The position numbers and the translations under genes are program-made. DNA of 64,000 nucleotides from Methyloprofundus sp. (GTDB lineage Bacteria; Pseudomonadota; Gammaproteobacteria; Methylococcales; Methylomonadaceae), in assembly GCA_016592635.1 (NCBI GenBank), contig AP023240.1, forward strand, positions 1,240,001 to 1,304,000, read 5' to 3'. Below, in pieces: positions 27,868-36,995 of the stretch. The first letter of the stretch is position 1. Each line of letters opens with the position of its first letter. Under the pieces are notes generated by a model. The model saw nothing but the letters and a program-made list of their open reading frames with translations, had not been told where the DNA came from and did not search any database.

Positions 27868-27988
27868 ATAGTGTATTATAATGATCGTTCACTATAGTGA
27901 CAGTAAATATAGTGTATATAATAATTTTCTTAAGGGATTAGCCGGAAAAATACTTCGGTTGATCAATTACACAATTTAAGGATAACTC

Positions 27989-28648
27989 ATGGCCAATGTG
28001 AACACAGATAAACTGCTAGAAAACAACAAACTTTATGCAAAGGGTGAGCAAGTGCATAAGGCTGCCCATCCTGGAGAGCAGCCGATCAACCCAGCTAGAC
28101 ATGTCGCTGTTGTTGCCTGTATGGATGCTCGTCTTGATGTTGAGGACTTGCTGGGATTGCAAACCGGAGATGCACATATCATCCGTAATGCTGGGGGAGT
28201 AGTGACAGATGATGCAATCCGTTGCTTGGTTATCTCGCACCACTTGCTTAACACCAATGAAATCATCTTGATCCATCACACTCGCTGTGGCATGTTGGCT
28301 TTTAGTGATGACCTGCTTAAAGCGGGGCTGGAAGGTGATCATGCTGCTGTAAGACTTTTAGGACAGGCGACAGGCCGTGACTTCACTAGCTGTAATCAAA
28401 GCTCTTCGACACCTGCCCAGTTTCATGCTTTTCGTGGTCCACTAGAAGCACTTGATTCAGCGCCCAATGATACGCAAATGGAGCGTCTTAGCTGGGATGT
28501 CAGACGTTCGATTTCCAGAGTTATGTCACATCCGTGGATTCCTACCGAAGGCCCTGATGCTTCGACAGTACGAGGGTTTATTTATGATGTTGATACAGGT
28601 TTGCTTGAGGAAGTGAGCTATCCTGGAGATATGGGAACTTTTGGCTAA
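27989..28648 (+). CDS. Beta-class carbonic anhydrase
   Basis: 219 residues with AAGGA upstream. Zinc ligands and catalytic pair are present: CMDARLD (Cys 44, Asp 46, Arg 48) and HHTRCGM (His 97, Cys 100), plus the IIRNAGG motif. The short form and motifs resemble the clade of Mycobacterium Rv1284. The C-terminus has an extension of about 50 residues. It interconverts CO2 and bicarbonate in the cytoplasm. It lies alone between the mercury and TRASH/CobW genes; a CobW-type zinc chaperone encoded nearby may be relevant to metallation. Confidence 0.88.
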   Translation: MANVNTDKLLENNKLYAKGEQVHKAAHPGEQPINPARHVAVVACMDARLDVEDLLGLQTGDAHIIRNAGGVVTDDAIRCLVISHHLLNTNEIILIHHTRCGMLAFSDDLLKAGLEGDHAAVRLLGQATGRDFTSCNQSSSTPAQFHAFRGPLEALDSAPNDTQMERLSWDVRRSISRVMSHPWIPTEGPDASTVRGFIYDVDTGLLEEVSYPGDMGTFG

Positions 28649-28654
28649 TAAGAT

Positions 28655-28710
28655 TGTAGGCTGGGTTAGATTTGTAAGCGTAGCGCAGCAAACGTAACCC
28701 AGCTTACAAC
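28655..28710. repeat. Family B palindrome, copy 1
   Basis: TGTAGGCTGGGTTAGATTTG and CGTAACCCAGCTTACAAC pair around TAAGCGTAGCGCAGCAAA. A second copy lies at 30783-30836. Confidence 0.7.
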
Positions 28711-28836
28711 ATAACATTTTTTACGTGGTGATTTTTCCCTGAATTTAATGGCGTTGAGGCAGAGGAGAGTAGATATATTCGTTCTTCTGCTGTCTCTGCC
28801 CAGAATAATTCTTCTTTGCAAGAATGAGTTTTAATT

Positions 28837-29211
28837 ATGGAAACCCCCATTTGTCGGGCATGTGGTTGTTCATTGGTCCGCTTAGGTATTTCTCAGGAAA
28901 AAGCGGTTTCTTATTATTACAATGAAAAGCAATACTGGTTCTGTTGTGATGGATGTCTCGAACTATTCAAATCTCAAGCTGAACAATTACTACATGAGAC
29001 ATCAGACTTAGTCGTTTGTCCCGTTTGCTTGGCTGAAAAACCGATTGACGCAACGGTTATGCATAGCTTTAATAGCATGAAATTCAATTTTTGTCGCTGC
29101 CCTTATTGCCTGGATGTCTTTAAACAAAATCAGGAATATTACATCAAACGCTTAGCTTGGCAAACAGACTATGCCGGAATCTTTGGCGAACAGGAGGGGT
29201 GTTGTCACTGA
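28837..29211 (+). CDS. Double TRASH/YHS-like Cys metal-binding protein
   Basis: 124 residues with two similar halves. First: CRACGCSLVRLG ... NEKQYWFCCDGCLELFKSQ. Second: CPVCLAEKPID ... MKFNFCRCPYCLDVFKQNQ. Each half resembles the TRASH/YHS fold, in which Cys pairs hold a metal ion. It ends in GEQEGCCH, adding a Cys-Cys-His tail. The gene overlaps the CobW-type gene, whose binding site (AGGAGG) lies in its last codons. It is likely a metal sensor, carrier or insertion factor; the metal is unknown. Confidence 0.7.
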   Translation: METPICRACGCSLVRLGISQEKAVSYYYNEKQYWFCCDGCLELFKSQAEQLLHETSDLVVCPVCLAEKPIDATVMHSFNSMKFNFCRCPYCLDVFKQNQEYYIKRLAWQTDYAGIFGEQEGCCH

Positions 29212-30197
29212 TAAGGAATATTCCTACCAACCTAATTATGGGCTTTCTAGGCGTAGGTAAAACCACCGCTATTTTAGATTTATTCAAACAGAAACCCAAA
29301 AACGAAAACTGGGCGGTGCTGGTTAATGAGTTCGGTAAAATAGGGATTGATGGCGCTATTTATTCCGCAGCGGGTATCACTGTCAAAGAAGTAGCAGGAG
29401 GCTGTTTGTGTTGTGCGGTGGGCTTGCCTTTTCAGGTGAGCGTTAATCGCTTGTTAAAAGAAGTGAGACCCGACCGACTGCTCATTGAACCCACAGGCTT
29501 GGGGCATCCTAAAAAAGTTCTGGAGATGCTGGTGGCAGGATCGTTTAAAGAGGTTCTGGAGCTAAGAGCGAGTATCTGTCTCGTCGACCCGGAAAAACTA
29601 AAAGACACTCGCTATACAAGGCATGAAACTTTTATTGATCAAATCGCCTTAGCAGATGTGTTGGTTGCTAATAAAATGGATTTAGCAGATAGTGAAGCAA
29701 TCAGCTTATTCCAGCAATGGGCAGCTAATAGCCAGCCTGAAAAAGTCTTGATTGCACAGACTCAGCACGGGCAGTTGGATATTGCCTGGCTCGATATGAG
29801 TAGAAACCCGCAAAGACAAGCTATATTTCCTGATGCCCATCAAATTACAAAACTGACTCCAATAGATAAAACATCTTCCTTGAGCAATAAAGCAAATAGC
29901 TACCAAAGTATTGGGCATATCTTTCCAGCTACAAGTTGTTTTGATTATCAGCAATTAAGCGATTTTTTAAGCCAGCTCAAAGTAGAAAGAATAAAAGGTA
30001 TTTTAAGAACGGATAAAGGCTGGTTTATTATTAATGGTACAGAGAGACGTATTAAGTTTACTTCGACTGCGCAAGTGAATAGTAGCCGAATTGAAATAAT
30101 TGCCAGACAAAACCAATGTCAGAATATTATAAATGCATTAAATCAATGTACTTGTCTGGTTCCTGCAAAGGAAGGCAATAAAACCCAAAACCTGTAG
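29202..30197 (+). CDS. CobW/ZNG-family GTPase
   Basis: About 331 residues. Start set at TTG 29202 because AGGAGG lies just upstream and the usual opening (IRNIPTNLIMGFLGVGKTT) follows; a GTG three bases earlier is possible. Motifs: Walker A GFLGVGKTT, VNEFGKIGID, the metal-binding GGCLCC (CxCC) motif, EPTGLGHP, and NKMD for guanine. The C-terminal domain has RIKGILRTDKGWF. These GTPases insert zinc or cobalt into target proteins. The last residues (NKTQNL and stop) come from the family A repeat leader, so the native C-terminus has probably been replaced. Confidence 0.85.
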   Translation: MSLIRNIPTNLIMGFLGVGKTTAILDLFKQKPKNENWAVLVNEFGKIGIDGAIYSAAGITVKEVAGGCLCCAVGLPFQVSVNRLLKEVRPDRLLIEPTGLGHPKKVLEMLVAGSFKEVLELRASICLVDPEKLKDTRYTRHETFIDQIALADVLVANKMDLADSEAISLFQQWAANSQPEKVLIAQTQHGQLDIAWLDMSRNPQRQAIFPDAHQITKLTPIDKTSSLSNKANSYQSIGHIFPATSCFDYQQLSDFLSQLKVERIKGILRTDKGWFIINGTERRIKFTSTAQVNSSRIEIIARQNQCQNIINALNQCTCLVPAKEGNKTQNL

Positions 30198-30222
30198 GAT
30201 GTGCTGAGGCACGAAGCGCATC
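30194..30222. repeat. Half family A element at the CobW gene end
   Basis: GTAGGATGTGCTGAGGCACG...GCGCATC with no partner arm nearby; its TAG at 30195 is the CobW stop codon. The matching arm appears after arsR at 30701-30722. Confidence 0.7.
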
Positions 30223-30305
30223 ACACACTCATCATTGAAAGTAAAGTCAATCACTTAACATTGGTTATTCAAAGTAAAAAAAGTTGCTTATTAGAGTGAT
30301 TTTAT

Positions 30306-30323
30306 ATATGCTTATCCGTATAT
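30306..30323. promoter_or_regulatory. Putative ArsR operator 1
   Basis: ATATGCTTATCCGTATAT, an imperfect dyad 19 bases before arsR. The nearly identical ATATGCTTATACGTATAT is found before acr3 (30873-30890), differing at one position. Confidence 0.6.
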
Positions 30324-30341
30324 TAATATTTTAATTGAACC

Positions 30342-30692
30342 ATGATATCACCTACACAATTTTTTAAATGTCTGTCCGATGATACGCGCTTGCGTTGTAT
30401 TACACTATTGCAGAAAGAAGGTAAACTCTGTGTTTGTGAATTAACAGCGGCACTGGACTTGTCGCAACCTAAAATATCGCGTCATCTGGCATCCCTAAGA
30501 CAATGTGGTTTGTTACAGGACAGCCGGGAAGGTCAATGGGTCTATTATCAGATTAACCCTAAATTACCTGACTGGGCGACTCCTCTGTTAAATAATGCTT
30601 TAGTTGCCGTAGAATGCACTGACACATTTAGAATAGACAGGGAGCGCCTACAACAAATGCAAAATCGGCCAGATTTTACAGGGTATTGTTAG
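30342..30692 (+). CDS. arsR: ArsR-family arsenical repressor
   Basis: 116 residues. Opens FFKCLSDDTRLRCITLLQKEG, then the metal motif KLCVCELTAALDLSQPKISRHLA, corresponding to ELCVCDL of ArsR where two Cys bind As(III), and a wing QWVYYQINPKLPDW. Further Cys occur at the C-terminus (VECTD and GYC). The repressor leaves DNA when As(III) binds. It likely controls both itself and acr3 through the paired operator-like sites. Confidence 0.88.
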   Translation: MISPTQFFKCLSDDTRLRCITLLQKEGKLCVCELTAALDLSQPKISRHLASLRQCGLLQDSREGQWVYYQINPKLPDWATPLLNNALVAVECTDTFRIDRERLQQMQNRPDFTGYC

Positions 30693-30700
30693 TCATTACT

Positions 30701-30722
30701 TGATGCGCTTCGTGCCTCAGCA
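30701..30722. repeat. Half family A element after arsR
   Basis: TGATGCGCTTCGTGCCTCAGCA, complementary to the half element at 30194-30222, so the arsR gene lies between the two arms of one palindrome. Confidence 0.65.
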
Positions 30723-30782
30723 TAGCTTAACTTAACTGCCATTAAGTTAAGATTTAAACGATTATTAAACATATAAGTTATA

Positions 30783-30836
30783 TGTAGGCTGGGTTAGGTT
30801 TGCAAGCGTAGCGCAGAAAACGTAATCCAGCCTTGT
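30783..30836. repeat. Family B palindrome, copy 2
   Basis: TGTAGGCTGGGTTAGGTTTG and CGTAATCCAGCC pair around CAAGCGTAGCGCAGAAAA, as at 28655. It occupies part of the 310-base gap between arsR and acr3. Confidence 0.68.
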
Positions 30837-30872
30837 GAGCATTGAAATAAAGGTAAGTGTAAACTTTATAAT

Positions 30873-30890
30873 ATATGCTTATACGTATAT
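30873..30890. promoter_or_regulatory. Putative ArsR operator 2
   Basis: ATATGCTTATACGTATAT, 113 bases before acr3 and 17 of 18 positions identical to the site before arsR. Confidence 0.58.
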
Positions 30891-31002
30891 CAAATTATGT
30901 GGATAACTATATAAATTAATCAAGCACTTTAGCAGCTTAATAATATGATAATTAGGTCTGCTAAAACGACTATTGTAAATAAACTATAAAAAGGAATTAT
31001 TC

Positions 31003-32031
31003 ATGGGTATTTTTGAACGTTACTTATCTATCTGGGTCGGTTTAAGTATAGTACTGGGTGTGATTCTGGGCTTATGGCAAGCTGATATTTTTCAAATCAT
31101 TGCTGACCTTGAAATTGCTCATGTTAATATCGTGGTCGCGGTTTTTATCTGGGTGATGATTTACCCTATGATGGTGCAAATTGATTTTTCAGCAATCAAA
31201 GATGTGGGAAAAAATCCTAAAGGACTCGTACTCACCGTGGTCATTAATTGGCTCATTAAACCTTTTACGATGGCTGCATTAGCCTGGCTATTTTTTGATT
31301 TTCTCTTTGCCGATTTAGTCGACGCTAACTCAGCACAAGAATACATTGCGGGTATGATTTTATTGGGTGTGGCACCTTGTACTGCCATGGTTTTTGTCTG
31401 GTCACAGTTAACCCATGGGGATCCTAATTACACTTTGATTCAAGTGTCTGTCAATGATGTGATTATGATCTTTGCCTTTGCTCCTATTTCTGCATTTTTA
31501 CTCGGTGTTAGTGATATTCAGGTGCCTTGGGAAACATTGCTAATTTCTGTTGTACTGTATGTTTTATTACCTTTAATGGCTGGCGTTGTGACCCGAAAGA
31601 TTCTCAATAACGGTCATGCAGAACAGTCATTAAATCATTTCTTGTCAATATTGAAACCTTGGTCAGTGATTGGCTTGTTAGCAACAGTCGTCTTACTATT
31701 TGGTTTTCAAGCCAACACGATTGTCGCTGACCCAGAAATTATTGGCTTAATTGCGATTCCCTTAATGATGCAAACCTATGGGATCTTTATTATTGCTTAT
31801 TTGGCTGCGAAATGGATGAAACTGCCGCATAACATTGCCGCTCCTGCCTGTTTAATAGGAACCTCTAACTTTTTTGAATTAGCTGTTGCCGTCGCTATTT
31901 CACTTTTTGGTCTACATTCAGGGGCAGCTTTGGCGACTGTGGTCGGGGTACTTGTTGAAGTCCCTGTTATGTTGTCTTTGGTTTACCTTATTAATCATAC
32001 CCAAAATTGGTTTGGAGAACCCCATGTTTGA
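31003..32031 (+). CDS. acr3: Arsenite efflux transporter ACR3
   Basis: 342 residues with ten hydrophobic helices and AAAGGAA upstream. Family motifs: [29 protein letters not shown], and [22 protein letters not shown] with the essential Cys of ACR3. The last helices contain [18 protein letters not shown]. It exports As(OH)3 as an antiporter across the inner membrane. It overlaps the permease gene by 8 bases. Confidence 0.92.
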   Translation: MGIFERYLSIWVGLSIVLGVILGLWQADIFQIIADLEIAHVNIVVAVFIWVMIYPMMVQIDFSAIKDVGKNPKGLVLTVVINWLIKPFTMAALAWLFFDFLFADLVDANSAQEYIAGMILLGVAPCTAMVFVWSQLTHGDPNYTLIQVSVNDVIMIFAFAPISAFLLGVSDIQVPWETLLISVVLYVLLPLMAGVVTRKILNNGHAEQSLNHFLSILKPWSVIGLLATVVLLFGFQANTIVADPEIIGLIAIPLMMQTYGIFIIAYLAAKWMKLPHNIAAPACLIGTSNFFELAVAVAISLFGLHSGAALATVVGVLVEVPVMLSLVYLINHTQNWFGEPHV

Positions 32032-33016
32032 GGTATTTACTCAATTTGCAAGCTGGTTAGTGGTGGATGTTTTTGCACTACCCATGTCAACAAAATTAGG
32101 CGATGCACTGCATTTTTTTTTTGAAGATAGTACTAAGATTTTCTTTTTATTATTAGTGATGATTTATGTGATTGCTCTGTTAAGAGCGTCATTGAATGTC
32201 GAACGTGTGCGTGATTATTTAGCAGGTAAACATAAAGGGGTAGGGTATCTATTAGGGGCGAGTTTTGGGGTCATCACTCCGTTTTGTTCCTGTTCAAGTA
32301 TCCCTGTGTTTTTGGGGTTTACCTCCGCAGGTATTCCTGTGGGTATTACCATGTCATTTCTTATCACCTCGCCGTTGATTAACGAAGTCGCAGTATTATT
32401 GCTCATCAGCTTATTGGGCTGGAAGTTCACGCTACTTTACGTTGTTGTCGGTATTTCTATTGGTATTTTAGGCGGTGCGTTTCTTGATGCGATTAAAGCC
32501 GAACGCTGGTTACAATCTTTTGCCGCGAAAGCGTTGCAACGGGGTCAAAATGCGACTGAAACCGCGCAACCCAAACAGCTCAAAACTTTATCATTAAAAC
32601 AGCGCCATGCTTTCGCTAAAGAAGAGATGTTAGAGATATTTGGGCGAGTCTGGAAATGGGTCATTATTGGCGTTGGCTTAGGGGCTGCTTTACATGGCTT
32701 TGTACCCGAAGGCTGGATTCAAGAACATTTAGGCAGTGGTCAATGGTGGGCAGTTCCTGCTGCCGTATTATTGGGTATTCCTTTATATTCTAATGCCACA
32801 GGGGTTATTCCTGTAATGGAAAGTTTAATTAAGCAAGGATTACCTATTGGCACGACACTCGCTTTTTGTATGAGTACCGTCGCCGCAAGTTTTCCAGAGT
32901 TTATTCTGTTAAAGCAAGTGATGCAATGGCGGTTGTTGACTGTATTTTTTATGCTGCTGCTGGTGGCATTTACATTAATGGGTTGGATTTTTAATTATCT
33001 AACCCCGTTTATTTAA
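32024..33016 (+). CDS. ArsP-like permease (organoarsenical efflux type)
   Basis: Start at ATG 32024, with GGAGAA upstream, overlapping acr3; 330 residues. Eight or so helices with the family motif [23 protein letters not shown] and, in the second half, [19 protein letters not shown]. These permeases (PF03773) include ArsP, which exports trivalent organoarsenicals through conserved Cys. Location in an ars operon supports that role, but other family members are of unknown substrate. A CxxC thioredoxin-like gene follows after 10 bases, a common pairing. Confidence 0.85.
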   Translation: MFEVFTQFASWLVVDVFALPMSTKLGDALHFFFEDSTKIFFLLLVMIYVIALLRASLNVERVRDYLAGKHKGVGYLLGASFGVITPFCSCSSIPVFLGFTSAGIPVGITMSFLITSPLINEVAVLLLISLLGWKFTLLYVVVGISIGILGGAFLDAIKAERWLQSFAAKALQRGQNATETAQPKQLKTLSLKQRHAFAKEEMLEIFGRVWKWVIIGVGLGAALHGFVPEGWIQEHLGSGQWWAVPAAVLLGIPLYSNATGVIPVMESLIKQGLPIGTTLAFCMSTVAASFPEFILLKQVMQWRLLTVFFMLLLVAFTLMGWIFNYLTPFI

Positions 33017-33026
33017 GGAAAATAGT

Positions 33027-33263
33027 ATGAAAGAAATAAAAGTACTCGGTACTGGTTGTGCTAAATGTGAAAAAACAGCTGAGATTATTGCAAAAACGGC
33101 AGATGAATTAAAGATAGCGGTACATGTCACCAAAGAAACGGATCCTGAGGTTATTATGGGATATGGTGTTATGAGTACCCCAGCAGTCATTATTGATGAA
33201 GTGAATGTACACAGTGGCTCTATTCCCCATAGAGATGCCATTGAAGCATGGTTAAGAGCTTAG
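33027..33263 (+). CDS. Small thioredoxin-like CxxC protein
   Basis: 78 residues: MKEIKVLGTGCAKCEKTAEI with redox pair C-A-K-C, the cis-Pro region STPAVIIDE, and a helical end. It matches the small thioredoxin family (MTH895/TM0996 type) often linked to ArsP-like permeases. AAGGA upstream. It may reduce or hand over arsenical or metal ligands to the permease. Confidence 0.85.
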   Translation: MKEIKVLGTGCAKCEKTAEIIAKTADELKIAVHVTKETDPEVIMGYGVMSTPAVIIDEVNVHSGSIPHRDAIEAWLRA

Positions 33264-33339
33264 TCATGCTAATACATCCTTTTGATATTTTGACACTTGA
33301 AAATAGTGCTCAACTTATTGCACAATTCAGGACAGATTT

Positions 33340-34350
33340 ATGACGATTAAAGTAGGTATTAACGGCTTTGGCCGTATGGGACGCTTATCAATGCGTGCAG
33401 CATTTGATTGGGACGACATCGAAATTGTACACATTAATGACCCAGCTGGAAAAGCAGAAACACTGGCGCATTTAATGATGTTTGACTCAGTACATGGGCG
33501 TTGGCATCACCAGGTAGATTATGATGCAGATGCAATCATCATCAATAATAAAGCAATTCCTTGTACACAAAATACAGTAACTCAAGATACTGACTGGTCT
33601 CACTGTGATGTGGTCATTGAAGCATCGGGGAAAATAAAGACCAAAGCCTTATTACAAGCGTATTTAGATCAGGGTGTAAAACGGGTTGTTGTGACGGCAC
33701 CTGTCAAAGAAGACGGTGTATTGAATGTTGTTATGGGTGTCAATGATGGTTTATATGATAAAGCGATTCATCCCATTGTAACCGCGGCTTCATGTACCAC
33801 TAACTGCCTGGCACCAGTTGTGAAAGTTATTCATGAAAAAATAGGCCTTAAGCATGGTTCAATGACGACTATTCATGATATTACCAATACACAAACCATT
33901 CTGGATGCACCGCACAAAGATCTCCGTCGTGCTCGCGCCTGTGGTTTAAGTTTAATTCCCACCACAACAGGTTCTGCAACAGCGATTACCCATATTTTTC
34001 CTGAATTAAAAGGGAAGTTAAACGGCCACGCCATACGTGTCCCTTTGGCAAATGCATCATTGACTGATTGTGTGTTTGAGCTGGAACGGGAAACCACAGC
34101 AGCGGCAGTGAATGCATTATTTAAAATGGCTGCAGAAAATGAATTGCAGGGCATTTTGGGTTATGAAGAACGTCCATTGGTTTCAGTGGATTATAAAACC
34201 GACCCACGCTCTAGTATTATTGATGCCCCCTCAACCATGGTGATTAACGGCACTCAATTAAAGATTTATGTCTGGTATGACAATGAATGGGGTTATGCCA
34301 ATCGAACCGCCGAATTAATGGCAATGGTCGGGCGCATGGATAAGGCATAA
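33340..34350 (+). CDS. ArsJ-associated glyceraldehyde-3-phosphate dehydrogenase
   Basis: 336 residues with AGGAC upstream. NAD site [20 protein letters not shown], catalytic Cys 152 in [12 protein letters not shown], and [14 protein letters not shown] at the end. The next gene is arsJ, three bases away. In this pairing the enzyme uses arsenate instead of phosphate to make 1-arseno-3-phosphoglycerate, which ArsJ exports; this gives resistance to arsenate. Distinct from the housekeeping enzyme by its location. Confidence 0.9.
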   Translation: MTIKVGINGFGRMGRLSMRAAFDWDDIEIVHINDPAGKAETLAHLMMFDSVHGRWHHQVDYDADAIIINNKAIPCTQNTVTQDTDWSHCDVVIEASGKIKTKALLQAYLDQGVKRVVVTAPVKEDGVLNVVMGVNDGLYDKAIHPIVTAASCTTNCLAPVVKVIHEKIGLKHGSMTTIHDITNTQTILDAPHKDLRRARACGLSLIPTTTGSATAITHIFPELKGKLNGHAIRVPLANASLTDCVFELERETTAAAVNALFKMAAENELQGILGYEERPLVSVDYKTDPRSSIIDAPSTMVINGTQLKIYVWYDNEWGYANRTAELMAMVGRMDKA

Positions 34351-34353
34351 CGG

Positions 34354-35580
34354 ATGAACGCACTCGCCAAACTTTCCCCCGAAATACGTCAATATTTATT
34401 AGTCACTGGAAATTATTGGGCTTTTACTTTAACCGATGGTGCGCTTCGTATGCTAGTGGTTTTGCATTTTTACGAGCTGGGTTACAGTCCGTTGCAAATT
34501 GCTATGCTGTTCTTGTTTTATGAAATATTTGGTGTCATCACTAATCTTGTCGGTGGCTGGCTGGGATCTCACCTAGGATTAAATAAAACCATGAATATTG
34601 GTTTGGCAATGCAGGTTGTTGCGCTGGGTATGTTATTAGTCCCCGCCAGTGCGTTGACTGTTCCTTGGGTGATGGCTGCACAAGCCTTGTCAGGTATTGC
34701 TAAAGACCTCAATAAAATGAGTGCCAAAAGCTCAATCAAATTATTAGTCCCTGCCAACGAACAAGGCACTCTCTATAAATGGGTTGCCATATTAACAGGC
34801 TCTAAAAATGCGTTAAAAGGCGTTGGCTTCTTTTTGGGTGGCGTACTGCTAGATCTGCTGGGATTTAGAGGGAGTATTGCCTTTATGGCATTGGCTTTGC
34901 TGCTTATTTGCATCTTTAGTATCACCCAGTTGAAGACAGATTTCGGTAAAGCTAAGAGTAAACCTAAATTTACCGAACTTTTTTCTAAAAGCCCTGCCAT
35001 TAATTATTTATCAGCAGCACGGTTATTTTTATTTGGTGCTAGGGATGTCTGGTTTGTAGTGGCATTGCCTGTTTTTCTTGCCAGTCAGTTGGGATGGGAT
35101 CATAAATCTGTCGGTGGTTTTCTCGCGCTATGGGTTATTGGCTATGGCATCGTACAATCTATTGCACCACTTATTACAGGTGCGCGTTCTGGTCGCTTGC
35201 CCGATGGAAAAACCGCTTTTCTATGGGCGGCGGTTCTGGCTGTCATCCCTGCAATCATTGCGATTGGCTTATTAAACGGAGGAAGGGAAGGGGTTTTATT
35301 AGGGGGGTTGCTGATTTTTGGAGTACTTTTTGCTATCAATTCATCCCTGCATAGTTACCTGATTGTCAGTTATGCCAATGAAGATGGCGTCTCGCTTGAT
35401 GTTGGTTTTTACTATATGGCAAATGCCGTAGGGCGACTGCTAGGGACTGTTTTGTCTGGTTGGCTGTATCAGGTATCAGGATTGGCAGCCTGTTTATGGG
35501 TTTCTGCTGGCTTTATAACGATGGCAGCATTACTATCAGTGGCATTGCCTAAGCATACCACGGGTTTATCTTATGATTAA
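34354..35580 (+). CDS. arsJ: Organoarsenical efflux MFS transporter ArsJ
   Basis: 408 residues, about 12 helices. Opens LSPEIRQYLLVTGNYWAFTLTDGALRMLVVLHFYELGY, then the family segment ALSGIAKDLNKMSAKSSIKLL and FYYMANAVGRLLGTVLSGWLY. ArsJ exports 1-arseno-3-phosphoglycerate. It follows the dehydrogenase gene with a three-base gap, as expected for the two-gene module. Confidence 0.92.
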   Translation: MNALAKLSPEIRQYLLVTGNYWAFTLTDGALRMLVVLHFYELGYSPLQIAMLFLFYEIFGVITNLVGGWLGSHLGLNKTMNIGLAMQVVALGMLLVPASALTVPWVMAAQALSGIAKDLNKMSAKSSIKLLVPANEQGTLYKWVAILTGSKNALKGVGFFLGGVLLDLLGFRGSIAFMALALLLICIFSITQLKTDFGKAKSKPKFTELFSKSPAINYLSAARLFLFGARDVWFVVALPVFLASQLGWDHKSVGGFLALWVIGYGIVQSIAPLITGARSGRLPDGKTAFLWAAVLAVIPAIIAIGLLNGGREGVLLGGLLIFGVLFAINSSLHSYLIVSYANEDGVSLDVGFYYMANAVGRLLGTVLSGWLYQVSGLAACLWVSAGFITMAALLSVALPKHTTGLSYD

Positions 35581-35603
35581 TATTGTAAGGCGTAACAAAC
35601 GAT

Positions 35604-35894
35604 ATGAATCATTTTTTTAGCAACACCTTGACCGACTTAAAAGCAGAAAATTTGTCCATTAAAAAAGGAGAGACTCTTTTTTTACAAAATGATGAAGTTC
35701 TGAATATGTATTTCATAACAGCTGGGCGTGTCATCTTGCGAAGAAGTACGCTGGATGGGGCACCTGTTATTTTACATGTGGCTTTTCCTGGCGAAATGAT
35801 TGCTGAAGCCTCTTTATTTTCAAAAGAAAATCATTGCTCAGCAATTGCGGATATGACAACTGAAGTCAGTTATATCAAGAAAGCAGACTTATGA
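35604..35894 (+). pseudogene. Truncated Crp/Fnr-type protein, cyclic-nucleotide-binding domain only
   Basis: 96 residues match the N-terminal ligand domain of Crp/Fnr proteins: LSIKKGETLFLQNDEVLNMYFITAGRV and FPGEMIAEASLFSKENHCSA. The dimer helix and the DNA-binding helix-turn-helix are missing; the frame stops after IKKADL, and a short open stretch (YEKTKQISRQERLIKLL) in another frame does not restore them. Likely a decayed regulator left at the end of the arsenic operon. Confidence 0.65.
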
Positions 35895-36043
35895 AAAAAC
35901 CAAACAGATTAGTCGTCAGGAACGGTTGATAAAATTGTTATAAATTCCTAGGTATGATTTCAATCATATGTAATGGCTAGATAGAAAAATATAATGCCAT
36001 TGTTTCTAGTCAATCAACTTGAACATAATATAAAGGAAGCTAT

Positions 36044-36568
36044 ATGAAACCAATATTTTTAATGCTATTAACTTTATTAATAGCCAGTCCGTCTTATGCC
36101 CTAGAAAAAGCAAGCGAAAAACGGCTTGATGAAGTCGCTCAGAGAGGTGCTCATGTGATGCCCTTTGATCTGGAACTCACCCAACATGTTTTTACAAAAA
36201 CACCGACAGGGGGAATTCAACAAGTTGTCGTTAAAAGCCCAGAAAATACGCAACAAATAAAGCTGATACGTCAGCATTTAACTAAGATTTCCAATGAATT
36301 TCAGCAAGGTAATTTTTCTGGACCCGCAAAAATTCATGGTAAGATGATGTCAGGCTTAGAGAAGTTAAGTCTAGCAAAACATAAGCAAATTGATATTGCT
36401 TATAAAGAGCTAGTTGACGGTGCAGAAATTACTTTTTCTAGTAAAGAACCTGCTTTTATAAAAGCGATTCATCAATATTTTGATGCACAATTGAGCGATC
36501 ATGCCCGCCATGCTGTTGTAACGCGCTCTATGCATCATACTGGAAGCCTTGCGTCAACACCTACGTGA
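36044..36568 (+). CDS. Conserved secreted protein of unknown function
   Basis: 174 residues, AGGAAG upstream, signal peptide MKPIFLMLLTLLIASPSYA. Mature part: DEVAQRGAHVMPFDLELTQHVFTKT, GGIQQVVVKSP, LIRQHL, FSGPAKIHGKMMSGLEKL, ending YFDAQLSDHARHA. This pattern belongs to a widespread periplasmic family that databases often mislabel as aspartate carbamoyltransferase; no such activity is implied. His and Met are frequent. The next gene starts within or just after its end. Confidence 0.7.
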   Translation: MKPIFLMLLTLLIASPSYALEKASEKRLDEVAQRGAHVMPFDLELTQHVFTKTPTGGIQQVVVKSPENTQQIKLIRQHLTKISNEFQQGNFSGPAKIHGKMMSGLEKLSLAKHKQIDIAYKELVDGAEITFSSKEPAFIKAIHQYFDAQLSDHARHAVVTRSMHHTGSLASTPT

Positions 36569-36908
36569 TATGTTTGAATTTTCCTATAACGTGGATGTGG
36601 TTTCCCAGCAACCCATTGAACACGGTGTGAAAATTAGAGTAAAACCTGTAACAGTCAGAGCGAAACAGGCACTGGATAAAGTGTTATCCGCTCATCCGAT
36701 GATGTTAAAAATGGAAACGGGGTGGGATATGCAATCAAGTAAAACGGTAGGGGAATATGAAATTATTGTCACCACGACTAAACCCTCGGAAATTGATAAG
36801 ATCAGAGGATTAGGTTATATCGGACTGTTAGCGATTGGTAATCATCACCAGCGCCATCATTGGGCGATGGCAAAAGGTCAGAATCCTCACCACACTATGC
36901 ACCACTGA
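36549..36908 (+). CDS. Hypothetical protein with His-rich C-terminus
   Basis: Up to 119 residues. The start is unclear: TTG 36549 inside the previous gene or ATG 36570 one base after its stop. The body (FEFSYNVDVVSQQPIEHG, GYIGLLAIGNHHQRHHW) ends NPHHTMHH. No signal peptide is seen, so it may be a frameshifted extension of the previous gene or a coupled cytoplasmic protein. Family not recognised. Confidence 0.5.
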   Translation: MRQHLRDMFEFSYNVDVVSQQPIEHGVKIRVKPVTVRAKQALDKVLSAHPMMLKMETGWDMQSSKTVGEYEIIVTTTKPSEIDKIRGLGYIGLLAIGNHHQRHHWAMAKGQNPHHTMHH

Positions 36909-36943
36909 TTTTATTGCTTCATATTATCGTTGTATTTATACAG

Positions 36944-36972
36944 GTAGGATGTGCTGAGGCACGAAGCGCATC
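36944..36972. repeat. Half family A element
   Basis: GTAGGATGTGCTGAGGCACG...GCGCATC, one arm only, 24 bases before the DUF167 gene start. Confidence 0.65.
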
Positions 36973-36995
36973 AAGGTTTAGCTCTGGACAGAAAA

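Noticed and set aside
36044..36568. Annotation as aspartate carbamoyltransferase
   Set aside because: The protein is a 174-residue secreted protein without carbamoyl-phosphate or aspartate binding motifs; the label seen for relatives appears to be a propagated error.
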